The notes beneath the pieces were generated by a model. That model made no database searches. It was not told the origin of the DNA and saw only the letters and a program-made list of their open reading frames with translations. From an uncultured Coprococcus sp. (GTDB lineage: Bacteria > Bacillota > Clostridia > Lachnospirales > Lachnospiraceae), in the NCBI GenBank assembly GCA_900548215.1, contig URJI01000026.1, forward strand, positions 1 through 28,514: 28,514 nt of DNA. Direction: 5' to 3'. Shown here piece after piece: positions 6,301-16,833 of the stretch. The number at the start of each line of letters is the position of its first letter. Positions within the stretch are counted from its first letter, which is position 1. The translations under genes were made by a program, and so were the position numbers.

Positions 6301-9300
6301 ATGAGAAAAAGAAAGCTAAGAGGAGGTATAGCTGTACTTTCGCTGGCGGCGGCTCTGTGTCTGGCACAGGGTGTGGCGGTCTATGCGGAGGGGACTGATG
6401 ATGGCAGTACGCTTGTCACGGCAGATCCATCAAAGGGGATAGAGTACAGGTATCACGAAGGATCGACCACAAGTATAGAAGGAATCAATCTGAATGGTAA
6501 TTCTGTCATAATCAGACAATCACCGAATTCTACGAGTTCGGAGCCGAGACTCAATGTCTACAATGATAAGGATAGGGATGGAGTTCTGGATGAAGGTGAG
6601 GAAGCATTTGAGATTGATGGCAGCACAGAGATACTTCCATATCAGGTATATGGCGTTTATGGAGAAAAGACTAAGACACCGATCTCCATCACCGTCGACG
6701 GGGCATCCCTTGGGAATGTATGGGGTGTCTACAAAGGCGCCATGGAATATGCGAGCACAGGCTCAGATCCTGCAGTTTCAATAACTGTGAACAAAGGATC
6801 AAATGTTTCCGCGGCGACATGTTTGTATTCGTCAGAGGCTGTGGGATCCATGAAGATCAACATATCTGGAGACTGCAATGTTTCTCAGATGCAGGGTGCA
6901 TTGCAGAGCAAGGTGGATGGGGATATTGACATTGATATAACCGACAATGCATTTGCTGGAACTGTGTACGGTATCCAGGCAGGATATGCCACAGGAAGTG
7001 TGGAAGTGGATACAGACAATACGGCTGACATCGGGTATCTGTACGGAGTGTATGCATCGACCATTGATGGCAGCCTCACAGTGAACAGTATGCTCAAGGC
7101 TGACAAGGGCAGTGGATATGTGTATGCTGCGACAAATGGCACATACTCAGGCAAAGATTATGCGGTGAAGGGCAATGTTGTCCTGATGGCAAAGAATGCC
7201 AAGCTTGGATATGTGTATGCGGTGACCAATGGCGCTAATACGCTGGGTGGTGTTACCGTGGATATAAGTGATACAACACTCAATTCGATGTATGGTGTGA
7301 GCAGCAGTGCCAGTGCAGCCGGTGATGTAAGTATCAGATTAAACGGCATAGAGTGCAGTGACAGATATTCATATATGTACGGAGCATATAGTGCAAATAT
7401 TGCAGGAAAATTTAAATTTGAAGTAAAGAATGCAAAAGGAAAAGGCATTTATGTCTATGGCACCTCAAATTCAGACATAATGGGGGATGTAGATATAGAT
7501 ATAGATGGACAGGGCGCTGAATTTGATTCAGTATACGGAATCAGCAGTGGAACTGTGAAGGGCATGGTAAATATCGATATAGAGAATATCAATGTATCAA
7601 GTTCTATGTATGGTATTTATTCAGCTAAGCTTGAACAGTTGTCGCCGGAGGAAGCTGATGCCTATGCGAATGTGATAACGCTTAAGAACATTGTCAGCAG
7701 TTCATATTACACATATGGCGTGTACTACGTTTCGACTATGGGTTCGACACACATGATCCTGGATAATATAAAGTCAGGTAATTATCTGTATGGATTGGAT
7801 TTTTCAGGTGCCATAACAGGAAAACTCAAGATGGATATGTCCAACTGCAGTGCAGAGGATGCATATATTCTGAGGGGAAATAGCAGTTCATCGACGGTTG
7901 TTGGGGATTTTGATCTTACCTTGAAAGACTGTGCATTCAAGAACAGTCTGTACGTGCTGAATACAGCTACATTTGCAGAAAATGCATCTGTTGACATCAG
8001 GAATGTCATCAGCAACTTGTGTACAGTGGCATATTCAGGTACATGTGCTAAGAATCTGGATGTCAATATGCAGTATGCAAATGACAAGGCAATTGTCGAT
8101 GCGGCTGGCAATCATGTGGTAGACTCATACACCAATGCAGGAAAGGGTGATTTTAATCTCCTTGGCAGCTATTCGGTTATCGGTGATCTGACTGCGGATC
8201 TGTCCAATATCCATTATGCATCGTGCGGTCTTGCAGGTGGCAGCTACAGCGGAAAAGTGAGTGGCAGAAATACAACGGTTACTCTGAAGGACAGCAGCTT
8301 TGAAAGTACATATAACGGCAGTACAGTATATCTTCTGAATGAGTATGGCAATGGATCAAACAATGATTCAGCCATAGAGCTTTCTGCTGATATTAAGATA
8401 GAGAATACAGACTTTACAGGTATGAAGAATGCAAGTTTTCAGGTAAATGCGAATCAGAACAGAAAAGTACGGGTAGCATTTGACGAGGCGTGTATTCTCC
8501 CTGATGGATATTACATATGTCCTGCATACAATGGTTATGGAGATTCAATTGTCACATATGGAGGAGATGTATACTATGGCGGCGATAAAGTAGTTATAGA
8601 TAAAGACGTAAATGCTGACAATATCTACTTTGGTAATTATGCCAGCGGAAAATCGACATCTGCTGTATATGCAGTCATTAACAAAGGAGTGACAGTAAGT
8701 GCTCAGGAAGGGATATATTTTACTGCGGGTGCAAATATCCTTAACTCGGGAAATTTCTCTGGAACATTTAAGAGAACAGATGATTCAGCATACGGTTCTG
8801 TATATATGAAAGAGGGCATGGTGGCAGATGAAACGCTGTATGAAAATGCCCATGTATACTACCCGGTTACTCTGGTATGTGATGACAAGGCTGTGACAGT
8901 GAGCAATCCTGGCTACACCTGTTATCTTGACAAGGATACTATGTATGCATATGTAGATTCAGTCTTGACGCTGACACCGGTTATCAAGAGAGGATATACA
9001 CTTGAAAAGGTAGTGTTTAGGGGAAGTGATGAGACTCAGGATAATGAGCTGACAGAGACATCAGGCAAGTATACATTTGCCATGCCGAAAAAACCATGTA
9101 TAGTGACAGTCTCAACAAAGGGTAAGCAGATAAAGGCATCAAAGACAGTGTCAGATCCTTCAGCTGTGCTCGGTCAGAAATACACAGCAGAAAAGCCACT
9201 GTATGATATGTCAGATGTTGTGATCCTGAATGATGGCAAAGAGGGTAAAGTAACCTATGAGATGGACAAGGATTATATCCTTCCGGAGGGGCTTGAGCTT

Positions 9301-12300
9301 GCAGGCGGCCTTATAATCGGAACACCAACCTCGGCATATGAGGACGGAAAGAAAGCAGTAATCTATATAACAGGAAAGAATGGAACAAAGACACAGATCA
9401 CGCTGAACGTTGTTGTTTCGAAAGAACAGAAGATTCAGGACAATACAGACGGGCGTATAACAGTTGATGAAGAGAATAAACAGATAAGCCTGAATGGAAC
9501 ATCGGTTGTATTGCAGGCTGCTGAGAACAGTGCGGGAGCTTTGGCGGATGAAACAGGGGCTGAAAGTTCTGCGATCACAGAGATCTATATCGATTCCAAC
9601 AAGGATGGACAGGCTGACAACAAGACACCGTTATTCAGTGGAGATTTGTCAGAATACACTGTGGTTGGAGTTGATGACAGCGAATTTAAGCGCAGCGTAA
9701 AGATAACTATGCTGGGAGGAAGCGTGCAGAAGATATATGGTGCGGTTGACTCAGAACTGAGCTGCAGCGGAAGAGATGCTGTTGCGGTAGTTATCAAAGG
9801 CGGTAATGTGGGTGAGGTATATGCGATTGTAAATACCCAGGTAGATGGTACGATCTCGTATGAGAACTTCACAGGTGCTGTAATCACAGGTGGTTTGGTA
9901 AGTGGAAGTACATCAACATACACAGGAGCGCTTCGCAGAACAGCAAATGACAATGTCACGATATACAAGAAGTATACAGTTACAGAGAAGCTTGCTGCAA
10001 ATGATTTTACTTTGTACGATGAATCTGAAGCATCAGTGGAGGCTCCGCTTGAGCTCACAGGATATCTGAGGATGTATGAAAAAGCAAGGCTTACAGCAGC
10101 GGCTGCGATTACCGCCGGCGGTCTTTCATTCTCGAGAAATTCGTCTGCTCAGTTTGATGGAGATGTCAAGATAAAGACTCTGAATATGACAAGTTACAAT
10201 AATGTGCTTATTATTGGGGCAGAGTCAGAGTTTGAGGCAGATGAAGTCAAGATCTCAGACAGCTGGGCAAAAGTATATCAGAAAGGAACATTCAAGTGCC
10301 CTTCAGACAAGTTCTCAAATGCGGGAACATGGGTAAAGGCAGGAGAGTTTGCAGAAGGTGTAGATGCAGGCGGGTGGACCGGAATCTACTATAATGTTGA
10401 ACGTGGTACTACGAATATGAAGGGAACTTCGGTTTCCATTCCAACTCAGAGCAGGGTAGTGGAATACGAGGGACTGATATATGCAAGAAACAATTCTTTA
10501 GTCACGGCAAAGTATACAGATGTACCGGGATACACAGTATATGTATCGATAAATGGCGGAGATCCAATAAAGGGAGATTCGGGATCGGCGCTGGTCGCAA
10601 CAGCAAATACAGTTATGAGCGCAACAGCTGATTATGTGGCAGATCAGATTGCAGTGACAAAGAAATATGCTGATCCTGTGATTGTAGCAGATACAAGCTA
10701 TACAGCTGAGGAACCTGTGTATGATCTCACAGCACTTGATGTGACAGGGGACACTACTTCGGCATACGGTACAGATATGCAGTACAGAGTAAAGAGCGGT
10801 TCAAAGCTTCCGGAAGGACTTGTGCTTGCCGATGGCAAGATAACAGGCAAGACATCCGAAACAGGTGAGACAGATGTGACATTTGTTGTGACAGGAAGAA
10901 ACGGAACATCCGTTGATGTAAACGTGAAGTTTACAGTAAAGGCTGCCGGCACGGAAGTGTCCGATATCAACAAAGTGGTAACTGACGCATCCGTAAGTAA
11001 GATAAATCTTGCTGGATGTTCAGTGGTAATAATAGCAGATCCGTCAAATGCATCAAAGTCTTCCATATACATGGATGCAGACCATGACGGAATAGCAGAC
11101 AACAACAGAGCACTTAAGATAGGTGGTGAGACAAGTTACGACCTGTCGAAGTGCAAGATATATGGTTATACAGATGGAGACAATGCGTATACCGGCGATA
11201 TATCAATAGTTCTCAGAAGCGGTATGGTAGGTTCCCTGTATGGTGCAGGTTCAAACGAGTCCGGAGCTGCAAATGTAACTGTTGAGGGTGATGTTACTGT
11301 AAAGGTGCTGGGAGGCACCGTAAGAACAGAAATATATGGCGCGTACAATGTACATGCTGCTGCGGTGAATTTCATTGCAGAAGGCGGAAAGATATATAAG
11401 AAGGCCTATGGCGCATATAATTCAGATGTTCAGACGATGAATTTTGCATTCACAAATACAGCTATGATGTATGCGGACGACAATTATTCAAGCACAGGTA
11501 AGGAAGAATTGTATGTCACAAGCGGAGGAAGTGTATCTGGAGATGTAAATGCAGAGGTAGGCGTGTTGAGTACAAGAGAGGCATTTGCCTATGGTACAAA
11601 GTTGTATAGAAGCACATACGCTTTCTTCTACGGAGTTTACAGGACACCTGTGTCAGGAAATGTCAATTACACTCTGAATGGTGACTGGTATGCGGGAAGA
11701 ATAAATACATTTGTAAACAGTTCCAATGTGGCTGGAGATCTGAATGCTGAGCTGAAGTCAGGTTATATAGGCTGTGGTAATTCAAATGATGGTTCAAAAG
11801 CATTTGTATACGGTAATATGAACAATAAGATACGCAATATAAATGTAAGATCGGCTACAGAAGATGCTGTGAGCGGTAAGATCGTTCTTGCTGCAAGCGG
11901 AGAGGTAAATGATATTTATTTCAATGATGTCAGTGGCAATACCACTGCGAGTGTTACAGGACTTTCAGAGAATTTCCAGGTGACACATAAGGGCTCACTC
12001 TTCTTAAAGATCAATGATAAACTTGTCCTCGGCGGTACATACACTGTTGATGAGAACATTGAGACCAATATCCTCAATGTAACTTCCGGTTCAAAGATCA
12101 AAGTTGCTGAGGGTGCATCAATTAAGCATACAGCAAATGCTGTCATCGAAGGAGATGTTGAGAATAACGGAACATGGGCCTCAGAGGGCAATGTCTATGT
12201 AGAGGGAACATTTGTCAACAATGGAATCTGGAATACAAAGAAGTATATGTACGTTGGTGACAGCAGCGCATCAAGTATCAGTGGTAAAGTTGACAACTAT

Positions 12301-15192
12301 GGAACCGTCACAACGGTTTCGAACAGATCATACAGTACAAGGATCAATGCTTCTTCAATGTTCATCAACCGTGAAGATGCTACATTTACATTCGGAAATA
12401 TGATTAACAGTGGAACCATAGTAAATTATGGTTCTCTGGAAGAGACATATTATAACAGCTTCTCCGATATTGGAAAGGTACTCACAACAACGATTCCGAA
12501 TTTCAAGTATGTGCTGAAGAACTACAGCAGTGTGTACTATAAAGTTGATGCAGAGTATCCGGCATACTGCTTCAAGGGCGAGGATGCAAAGATAAGCATA
12601 GCGGCAACAAATACTAACTATCAGAAGACGTCAGGCATTGACGGTGATACAAATGTATACATAGCTGGAAATATGGATTTCTATGTGACAGTTGACGGCG
12701 AACCGATAGACGGAATGAAGATAGATTCTGTGGTATATGGTTCAGCACAGAATGAGGCAACGTCAAGTAATAATATCAAGTGGCGCGGAACAGTGGCACA
12801 TGAGCCGACACATGCTGTGATCAATATGGCAAAGCAGGAAGCAACCAATATAACTCTTGCGAAGGCTGAGGACAAGGTTACAGCACAGGTTGGAGTGGCA
12901 ACTAGCAAGTATGCTCCGCTCTATGACCTCACAAAGATAGAGGTTCAGAATGATGAGAATGTTGAAAACGGATATGTCGCATACTCACTTGCTAAGGGGC
13001 AGACCCTTCCTGATGGACTTGCGATGTCAGGCGGAAAGATATATGGTACTCCGGTCAAGGCTTCTGACAAGGCTCAGACAGTGAAGATCATTGTGAGAGG
13101 ACAGAACCAGACCACAGCTGAATTCACGCTTACTATAGAGAAGATAGAGAAGGGTATCCCTACACTTGCTGCATCAAAGGCTGGAAACGCATATGCAGGC
13201 AAAACACTTGCTGATGTAGCACTTCCAAAGTCAGCATTTGGTGTATATAGCTGGGCAGATAATACACAGCTAGTTGGCAAGGCTGGATCTGAGGACGGTT
13301 ACGATGCATATTTTGTACCGAATGATACGGTCAACTATGACTGGAGCAAGCTTGACACCGCTTCAGGAACGTATGAGCAGTTAGAGGACGGCAGTGTCAG
13401 AATATCAGTGAAACTTGCGGTATATGTGAGAAAGCAGGATCCTGTATACACTGTACCTGAGGGAGTGACAGCTATATATGGAGAAACTGTAGGAAAGGCT
13501 GTTATTCCAGAAGCAGAAGGCGGAATGTTCATCTGGGAAAATGCTGACGAGTCAGTCGGTGACGTTGGAACAAAGAAGTTCCTTGCAACATTTGTGCCAT
13601 CTGATGAGGATGTATATGAGAGAGCCGAGCATATAGAGATCACAGTTGAAGTAAAACCGGCTGAGGCTAAGTTCACACAGGCTATAGACAAGCTCACAGC
13701 AAAAGAGAATGACACTCTGGCTGACATAGTACTTCCGGAGGCAGAGAATGGAATCTACACATGGTACACAGACAGAACAACAAAGGCTGAAGATGGTGGA
13801 ACATACAAGCTGTGCTTTAAACCTGCTGATATAACTAACTATGACTGGTCAGGAGTTGCGGGCTGGAACAGAGCTTACAGAGGTGTGGTATTCCCAGTTA
13901 AGGTTGAGATACAGAAGGAACACGTACATGAGTATGGCAAGGATTATGTAAGCGATGAGACAAGTCACTGGCATGAGTGTACATGTGGCGATGTCATCGA
14001 TAAGGCTGCACATACATGGGATAGAGGCACTGTCAGCGAATCACCTACTGATACAAGAACCGGTAAGAAGGTATATGCCTGCACAGTATGCGGATACAGA
14101 AGGTATGAGACAATCAAGGCAAAGGGCATAGATTTGTCAAATCCAGCATACAGGTTCAAGATAACAGGTGTAAGCGAAAAAGTAGCATATAAGGGAAGAG
14201 CAATACAATTCACCGGGCTTACAGTTACAAGAAGTAGAACAAAACTAGTCGCAAACAGAGATTACAAGGTGACATACAGGAATAATAACAAGATTGGCAC
14301 TGCAACTATAAAGATCACTGGAAAGGGCAGCTACAGAGGAGAGATCAGTACGACGTTCAAGATCGTTGCCAGCAAGAATGTTGTATACACAGCTACCCAG
14401 CCAAGGACAAATGTAGTGTATAAGTACAAGATCACGAACACAGCTACAGGCGGCAATGGAAGTGTGGCATTAGTTGGAGTGAAAAAGCTCGCATCGAACA
14501 ATAAATATACAAAACTTGTTATATCAGATAGTGTAGTTATAGGCGGTGTAACATTTAAGGTTACATCAATAGGCAAAAAGGCATTTAACGGTTACAAATA
14601 TCTCAAGTTAGTAGTAGGAGGAAAAAATGTAACGAAGATTGATGCATATGCATTTAACGGATGTAAGGCGCTCACGGCAATTTCTTCATTCGAGAGTGTC
14701 ACAAGCATTGGCTCATACGCATTCAACGGATGTAAATTGCTGAAGAGCATGCCTGTAAAGAAGAACCTCAAAACAATAGGTGCATATGCATTTAGTGGAT
14801 GTACCACACTTAAGACACTGGCAATAGGCAACAAGGTGACGGTTATCGGCACAAGCGCATTTAGCAAGTGTACGGCACTCAAGTCAGTGGCAATAGGCAA
14901 CAATGTAGTTACAATAGGCAAGAGTGCATTTGCCGGCTGTACAAAGCTTGATAATGTACAGATCGGTCTGAAAGTAAAGACTATCGGTGAATCAGCATTC
15001 TCCGGTTGTAAGAGCCTTAAGAGTGTAAAGATAGCATCTAAAAAACTTAAGACAGTAGGTAAGTATGCATTCAAGAACACTTATTCAAAAATAACATTTA
15101 AGATCACAAAGTCAAAATATACGACCTATTCGAAGCTGATAAAGGCTAGGGCGGTTGCAGCACCGGCAAAGGCTGTATATAGCAGATATTGA
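6301..15192 (+). CDS. Giant secreted beta-solenoid / BspA leucine-rich-repeat protein
   Basis: 2963 residues. A signal peptide (basic MRKRKLRGG, hydrophobic core, cleavage likely after VYA at 29) marks export. Three solenoid modules follow, each opening with an EF-hand-like Asp motif: DKDRDGVLDEGEE near residue 88, DSNKDGQADN near 1098, DADHDGIADN near 1591. The first has many about 35-residue turns carrying YGVY/YGIY. Ig-like spacers start near 961, 1466 and 2202 (PLYD...LPEGL...GKNGT). An InlB-like repeat is near 855-940. Residues 2284-2539 hold three TLADxxLP...W repeats, then a HWHECTCG motif (about 2555), then eight BspA-type leucine-rich repeats (2754-2927). No LPxTG, SLH or choline-binding anchor is visible. 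It is probably an adhesin. ATG 6301 is seven bases after GGGAGG. Confidence 0.85.
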   Translation: MRKRKLRGGIAVLSLAAALCLAQGVAVYAEGTDDGSTLVTADPSKGIEYRYHEGSTTSIEGINLNGNSVIIRQSPNSTSSEPRLNVYNDKDRDGVLDEGEEAFEIDGSTEILPYQVYGVYGEKTKTPISITVDGASLGNVWGVYKGAMEYASTGSDPAVSITVNKGSNVSAATCLYSSEAVGSMKINISGDCNVSQMQGALQSKVDGDIDIDITDNAFAGTVYGIQAGYATGSVEVDTDNTADIGYLYGVYASTIDGSLTVNSMLKADKGSGYVYAATNGTYSGKDYAVKGNVVLMAKNAKLGYVYAVTNGANTLGGVTVDISDTTLNSMYGVSSSASAAGDVSIRLNGIECSDRYSYMYGAYSANIAGKFKFEVKNAKGKGIYVYGTSNSDIMGDVDIDIDGQGAEFDSVYGISSGTVKGMVNIDIENINVSSSMYGIYSAKLEQLSPEEADAYANVITLKNIVSSSYYTYGVYYVSTMGSTHMILDNIKSGNYLYGLDFSGAITGKLKMDMSNCSAEDAYILRGNSSSSTVVGDFDLTLKDCAFKNSLYVLNTATFAENASVDIRNVISNLCTVAYSGTCAKNLDVNMQYANDKAIVDAAGNHVVDSYTNAGKGDFNLLGSYSVIGDLTADLSNIHYASCGLAGGSYSGKVSGRNTTVTLKDSSFESTYNGSTVYLLNEYGNGSNNDSAIELSADIKIENTDFTGMKNASFQVNANQNRKVRVAFDEACILPDGYYICPAYNGYGDSIVTYGGDVYYGGDKVVIDKDVNADNIYFGNYASGKSTSAVYAVINKGVTVSAQEGIYFTAGANILNSGNFSGTFKRTDDSAYGSVYMKEGMVADETLYENAHVYYPVTLVCDDKAVTVSNPGYTCYLDKDTMYAYVDSVLTLTPVIKRGYTLEKVVFRGSDETQDNELTETSGKYTFAMPKKPCIVTVSTKGKQIKASKTVSDPSAVLGQKYTAEKPLYDMSDVVILNDGKEGKVTYEMDKDYILPEGLELAGGLIIGTPTSAYEDGKKAVIYITGKNGTKTQITLNVVVSKEQKIQDNTDGRITVDEENKQISLNGTSVVLQAAENSAGALADETGAESSAITEIYIDSNKDGQADNKTPLFSGDLSEYTVVGVDDSEFKRSVKITMLGGSVQKIYGAVDSELSCSGRDAVAVVIKGGNVGEVYAIVNTQVDGTISYENFTGAVITGGLVSGSTSTYTGALRRTANDNVTIYKKYTVTEKLAANDFTLYDESEASVEAPLELTGYLRMYEKARLTAAAAITAGGLSFSRNSSAQFDGDVKIKTLNMTSYNNVLIIGAESEFEADEVKISDSWAKVYQKGTFKCPSDKFSNAGTWVKAGEFAEGVDAGGWTGIYYNVERGTTNMKGTSVSIPTQSRVVEYEGLIYARNNSLVTAKYTDVPGYTVYVSINGGDPIKGDSGSALVATANTVMSATADYVADQIAVTKKYADPVIVADTSYTAEEPVYDLTALDVTGDTTSAYGTDMQYRVKSGSKLPEGLVLADGKITGKTSETGETDVTFVVTGRNGTSVDVNVKFTVKAAGTEVSDINKVVTDASVSKINLAGCSVVIIADPSNASKSSIYMDADHDGIADNNRALKIGGETSYDLSKCKIYGYTDGDNAYTGDISIVLRSGMVGSLYGAGSNESGAANVTVEGDVTVKVLGGTVRTEIYGAYNVHAAAVNFIAEGGKIYKKAYGAYNSDVQTMNFAFTNTAMMYADDNYSSTGKEELYVTSGGSVSGDVNAEVGVLSTREAFAYGTKLYRSTYAFFYGVYRTPVSGNVNYTLNGDWYAGRINTFVNSSNVAGDLNAELKSGYIGCGNSNDGSKAFVYGNMNNKIRNINVRSATEDAVSGKIVLAASGEVNDIYFNDVSGNTTASVTGLSENFQVTHKGSLFLKINDKLVLGGTYTVDENIETNILNVTSGSKIKVAEGASIKHTANAVIEGDVENNGTWASEGNVYVEGTFVNNGIWNTKKYMYVGDSSASSISGKVDNYGTVTTVSNRSYSTRINASSMFINREDATFTFGNMINSGTIVNYGSLEETYYNSFSDIGKVLTTTIPNFKYVLKNYSSVYYKVDAEYPAYCFKGEDAKISIAATNTNYQKTSGIDGDTNVYIAGNMDFYVTVDGEPIDGMKIDSVVYGSAQNEATSSNNIKWRGTVAHEPTHAVINMAKQEATNITLAKAEDKVTAQVGVATSKYAPLYDLTKIEVQNDENVENGYVAYSLAKGQTLPDGLAMSGGKIYGTPVKASDKAQTVKIIVRGQNQTTAEFTLTIEKIEKGIPTLAASKAGNAYAGKTLADVALPKSAFGVYSWADNTQLVGKAGSEDGYDAYFVPNDTVNYDWSKLDTASGTYEQLEDGSVRISVKLAVYVRKQDPVYTVPEGVTAIYGETVGKAVIPEAEGGMFIWENADESVGDVGTKKFLATFVPSDEDVYERAEHIEITVEVKPAEAKFTQAIDKLTAKENDTLADIVLPEAENGIYTWYTDRTTKAEDGGTYKLCFKPADITNYDWSGVAGWNRAYRGVVFPVKVEIQKEHVHEYGKDYVSDETSHWHECTCGDVIDKAAHTWDRGTVSESPTDTRTGKKVYACTVCGYRRYETIKAKGIDLSNPAYRFKITGVSEKVAYKGRAIQFTGLTVTRSRTKLVANRDYKVTYRNNNKIGTATIKITGKGSYRGEISTTFKIVASKNVVYTATQPRTNVVYKYKITNTATGGNGSVALVGVKKLASNNKYTKLVISDSVVIGGVTFKVTSIGKKAFNGYKYLKLVVGGKNVTKIDAYAFNGCKALTAISSFESVTSIGSYAFNGCKLLKSMPVKKNLKTIGAYAFSGCTTLKTLAIGNKVTVIGTSAFSKCTALKSVAIGNNVVTIGKSAFAGCTKLDNVQIGLKVKTIGESAFSGCKSLKSVKIASKKLKTVGKYAFKNTYSKITFKITKSKYTTYSKLIKARAVAAPAKAVYSRY
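13150..13915 (+). repeat. Three tandem TLAD/W repeats in the giant protein
   Basis: Three units of about 77-97 residues each contain a TLAD-VALP or equivalent (TLADVALPKSAFGVYSW; TVGKAVIPEAEGGMFIW; TLADIVLPEAENGIYTW) followed by a conserved F-P-D or Y-D-W segment. They resemble the short Ig-like spacer domains of Firmicutes surface proteins; I cannot name the family. Confidence 0.65.
14560..15081 (+). repeat. Eight BspA-type (LRR_5) leucine-rich repeats
   Basis: Eight units of 22-24 residues have the core (I/V)Gxx AF xGC xxL: IGKKAFNGY, IDAYAFNGC, IGSYAFNGC, IGAYAFSGC, IGTSAFSKC, IGKSAFAGC, IGESAFSGC, VGKYAFKNT. In BspA-like proteins such repeats bind host or matrix proteins. They are near the C-terminus, followed by only about 35 basic residues. 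Confidence 0.9.
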
Positions 15193-15232
15193 TCCAAATA
15201 GCAATGCCTGCGGAAAATACCGGGGCGGTTCA

Positions 15233-15265
15233 GGGCAGTCACATATATGTGTGGCTGCCCTTTTT
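15233..15265 (+). terminator. Terminator of the giant surface gene
   Basis: GGGCAGTCACA and TGTGTGGCTGCCC fold into a strong stem (15233-15260) followed by five T. Confidence 0.9.
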
Positions 15266-15269
15266 GTGT

Positions 15270-15775
15270 AGGTAATTGTGGTATGTTGACTGAGTTTATA
15301 TGTGAGTAAAGATATGCGGCAGGGGAAAGCACAAGGTGTTCGGCGAAGGCATGTGGTCTTGTGTTGATTGATGTACATAAAAAAGAATATATGCGCTGGA
15401 CGATATATAACAGATGGATATGGTTGAATTTACTGATAGTCCGGATAATGATGTTACATATGTTATAGGATCAAAATGGTATGTAAGACTGTGGAATTGG
15501 ATGAAGAGAATGTTCCATTTGTGATTATGTCATAATATGTTTCAATCTGGCTAAGATTTGGTAAAGAAAATATGAGATGCTTCAAAATCGCCGGCGAACG
15601 GTCGAAAAATGGGGGCGAGTGGTCATGTGGAAAAGTGGGGAAGTTTACATATTGTATATTAAAATGTAAAATTAAGGAGTATTTTGTTGATTAAATTATT
15701 TGTTTGAGTAAGGGGGACTAATAGTAGAAATATTGAAATGGTTGACCGTATGATATTTTATGTTGGAGGAATAAT
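15270..15775. other. Intergenic stretch at the left edge of the accessory island
   Basis: No convincing gene. A 36-codon frame at 15414-15524 has no ribosome site. A short GC-rich block (about 15587-15624, containing CGCCGGCGAACGGTCG and GGGGGCGAG) stands out in AT-rich DNA and may be foreign. The promoter for the HAD gene is at 15644-15672. Confidence 0.5.
15644..15672 (+). promoter_or_regulatory. Sigma-A promoter of the HAD gene
   Basis: TTTACA (15644-15649) and TAAAAT (15667-15672) are 17 bases apart, the best spacing. The HAD start codon is about 100 bases downstream. Confidence 0.7.
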
Positions 15776-16789
15776 ATGATTGAATTTGACACTAATAAAC
15801 TGAAAGAGCACATAAGAAATAGATCACGTAAAATGGCAATATGTTATGATTTCGATAAAACGTTGTCTCCAGACGATATGCAGTCATTTACGTTAATTCC
15901 ATCATTGGAAATGGATAAAAATGAATTTTGGGATCAATCTAATGACTTGGCAAGGGAAAATTTAATGGATAATAATTTAGCATGGATGTATCAGTTATTA
16001 ACATTATCAAAGGCAAAAAGAAGATCTATAAAGAGAGAATATTTTAATGAAGCCGGTAAGAAAGTGGCTCTTTATAATGGTGTTAAAGAATGGTTTGATA
16101 GAGTGAATAAATATGCGGAGAGGAAAAATATAGAAGTTGAACATTATATTATCTCATCGGGTCTTAAGGAAATAATAGAAGGAAGTGACATTGCGGATAA
16201 GTTCAAGAGAATATATGCTTCTTCATATCTTTACTCGACTGATGGAATTGCTGAGTGGCCAGCGCAAGCTGTGAATTATACAAATAAAACGCAGTATATT
16301 TTTAGAATCGCAAAAGGAATATTTGAGGAATTTGATGAACGAGTAAATGATAGTATGAGTGATTCGGATTTATATATTCCATATGAAAATATTGTGTATA
16401 TAGGTGATAGTGCGACTGATATACCGTGTATGAGATTGGTTAAAAGTAAAGGTGGATATTCTATAGGGGTATATGATCCAGACAAGCAGATGAAAGACAA
16501 GGTATATAAGCTATATAGTGATGGAAGGTTAAGTTATTACACAGCTGCTGATTATACAGCGAGATCGGAGTTGATGCTATATATGAAGACTATAATAGAT
16601 GAGATAGCTGCAAAAGAGGATATAAAAACAGAACGTAAGATTCTAGATATAAATGCAAATATATACAAAATGTCAACAGAAATGGAAAAAATGCGGGATT
16701 TATTAGACAAAGAGGATATATCAAGAAAACGAAAAAAAGATTTAGATCAGGTAATAAGTGATGCAAAGGAGCTTTTAAATAATTTATAA
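15776..16789 (+). CDS. HAD-family phosphatase with coiled-coil tail
   Basis: 337 residues. HAD motif I is YDFDKT (Asp25, Asp27), motif II SSG (127-129), a likely motif III Lys in TNKTQ (Lys171) and motif IV GDSATD (210-215), so the catalytic set is complete. The family transfers phosphate through the first Asp; the substrate here is unknown. After about residue 265 the chain becomes a charged, helical, coiled-coil-like tail (KTERKILDINANIYKMSTEM) ending at 337. GGAGGAATAATATG gives a clear start. The gene is AT-rich compared with the core genes. The coiled-coil zinc-ribbon gene follows after 44 bases, and an hsdR relic is just beyond, so this is defence-island-like company, though no defence role is shown. 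Confidence 0.85.
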   Translation: MIEFDTNKLKEHIRNRSRKMAICYDFDKTLSPDDMQSFTLIPSLEMDKNEFWDQSNDLARENLMDNNLAWMYQLLTLSKAKRRSIKREYFNEAGKKVALYNGVKEWFDRVNKYAERKNIEVEHYIISSGLKEIIEGSDIADKFKRIYASSYLYSTDGIAEWPAQAVNYTNKTQYIFRIAKGIFEEFDERVNDSMSDSDLYIPYENIVYIGDSATDIPCMRLVKSKGGYSIGVYDPDKQMKDKVYKLYSDGRLSYYTAADYTARSELMLYMKTIIDEIAAKEDIKTERKILDINANIYKMSTEMEKMRDLLDKEDISRKRKKDLDQVISDAKELLNNL

Positions 16790-16833
16790 CTAAAAAAGTT
16801 AGAAAGATTTTAATAGAATAATGGGGGTTAAAC

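Noticed and set aside
6857..15080. Many long minus-strand frames opposite the giant gene
   Set aside because: They are shadows of the repetitive coding strand; none has a ribosome site or family-like sequence.
15414..15524. 36-codon frame in the intergenic stretch
   Set aside because: No ribosome site and no recognisable family; probably chance.
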